Positions 5,988 through 6,802 of a stretch of 6,802 nt of DNA are shown in pieces. The translations under genes and the position numbers were made by a program. The notes under the pieces are model-generated. The model had not been told where the DNA came from, did not search any database, and saw only the letters and a program-made list of their open reading frames with translations. This stretch comes from an uncultured Clostridia bacterium (GTDB lineage Bacteria > Bacillota_A > Clostridia > Oscillospirales > Oscillospiraceae): NCBI GenBank assembly GCA_949289625.1, contig CASEPH010000193.1:1-6802 (forward strand), read 5' to 3'. The stretch's first letter is position 1. Every line of letters begins with the position of its first letter.

Positions 5988-6802
5988 ATGGAAGAGACGT
6001 TTGACTTTGACCACTTCGAGAGCCGCCTGCCCTGGGGGCAGATCAAGTGGGATCCAGCGGAACTGGAAAAAACTTTTGGCACCCGGGATGTTCTGCCAGC
6101 CTGGATTGCGGATATGGATCTGAAGACCCTTCCGGAGGTTCAGGAGGCCATCATAGCGGCGGCCAAGAACGGCATGTACGGATATACCAGGGTCAGTGAA
6201 GATGTCATCGAATCTTATCTGCGCTGGCAGCAGCGGAGAAATGGCTGGAGCGCGGCGGCAGATTGGTTCCGTTTTACCCCCGGTGTCGTAACGGCCATCA
6301 ATCTCCTGCTGCTGTCAGAGACGGAGGAAGGCGATGAGGTCCTGATCCAGCGGCCGGTATATTATCCCTTTGCAGACTCGATTCAGCAGCAGAAGCGGAC
6401 TGTCGTCAACAGCCCGCTGCACCTCAAGAATGGGCGCTATGAGATCGACTTTGAGGATTTTGAGCGGAAAGCGGCCTCGCCGCAGTGCAAGGCTTTCATT
6501 TTAAGCAATCCCCACAATCCGGTGGGCCGTGTTTACACAGAAGAAGAGCTTCGCAGACTGGGTGAGATCTGTCTGAAGCACCATGTGTTTGTGATTGCGG
6601 ATGAGATCCACAGCGATCTGATCTTCCCCGGCCACCGGCATGTCGTGTTTGCCTCGCTGGGCAGGGACTATGCGGAAAACTGTGCTGTTTGCCATGCTCC
6701 ATCCAAAACATTTAATTTGGCTGGGCTCTCGTTTTCCTGTATTCTGATCCCAAATCAAGCCCGCCGGGAGCGATTTGACCGGATGTTCGCGCGATACTGC
6801 CG
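5988..6802 (+). CDS. patB: PLP-dependent MalY/PatB-type aminotransferase / cystathionine beta-lyase (3' end outside window)
   Basis: The frame is open from ATG 5988 to the window end, giving 271 codons of a family that is usually about 390 residues, so roughly 120 are missing. The N-terminus is complete and typical: FDFDHFESRLPWGQIKWD, then DVLPAWIADMDLKTLPEV. Fold type I landmarks are GYGYTRV-like residues after NGMYGYTR, the TPGVVTAIN helix start, RPVYYPF (122-128, a tyrosine near the cofactor ring), SNPHNPVGR (Asn174 and Asn177 region), ADEIHSDL with the pyridine-nitrogen Asp205, and APSKTFNLAGL with Lys240, the expected Schiff-base lysine. The SNPHNPVGR / DEIHSDL / SKTFNLAGL set marks the MalY/PatB group, whose studied members split C-S bonds (cystathionine, cysteine conjugates) to pyruvate, ammonia and a thiol; some also transaminate. 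AGAGG (5978-5982) lies 5 nt upstream of the start. It is probably read with the transporter operon. Confidence 0.92.
   Translation, partial: MEETFDFDHFESRLPWGQIKWDPAELEKTFGTRDVLPAWIADMDLKTLPEVQEAIIAAAKNGMYGYTRVSEDVIESYLRWQQRRNGWSAAADWFRFTPGVVTAINLLLLSETEEGDEVLIQRPVYYPFADSIQQQKRTVVNSPLHLKNGRYEIDFEDFERKAASPQCKAFILSNPHNPVGRVYTEEELRRLGEICLKHHVFVIADEIHSDLIFPGHRHVVFASLGRDYAENCAVCHAPSKTFNLAGLSFSCILIPNQARRERFDRMFARYC

Overview
The window is a stretch of bacterial chromosome with every recognisable gene on the + strand. The layout, Shine-Dalgarno-led starts, a lipoprotein (not free periplasmic) binding protein, moderately GC-rich coding sequence and the style of the peptide-transporter ATPases suggest a Gram-positive anaerobe of the Clostridia, plausibly a gut Oscillospiraceae- or Lachnospiraceae-like organism. 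This assignment is inferred from sequence style, not from a marker gene.

Layout: (1) 1-382 is the C-terminal part of a nitroreductase-family flavoprotein whose start lies upstream of the window. (2) After a 69-bp gap with a small direct repeat/hairpin comes a family 5 solute-binding lipoprotein (452-2023). (3) A strong intrinsic terminator-like hairpin (2061-2105) lies in the 148-bp gap that follows. (4) A tightly packed block then encodes two peptide/nickel-type permeases (2172-3155 and 3152-3997, overlapping by ATGA) and two ABC ATPases (4017-4991 and 4994-5956). (5) Thirty-one bases later begins a PLP-dependent MalY/PatB-type aminotransferase / C-S lyase, cut by the window end (5988-6802+).

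The five transporter genes form a complete Dpp/Opp-type importer. The lipoprotein captures a peptide-like ligand outside the membrane, the two permeases form the channel, and the two ATPases drive transport. The hairpin between the binding-protein gene and the membrane-component genes probably lets only some transcripts continue, giving more binding protein than channel. The C-S lyase gene sits directly downstream with no terminator in between and may act on a sulfur-containing product of the imported ligand. That link is inference.

I see no wholly new system here. The points most worth a second look are: the Asp-for-Ser change in the ABC signature of the second ATPase; identical four-cysteine C-terminal motifs in both ATPases; an unusually cysteine-rich binding protein; the intra-operon terminator; and the pairing of the transporter with a C-S lyase. 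No RNA genes, mobile elements, CRISPR arrays or gene-free stretches over 300 bases were found.
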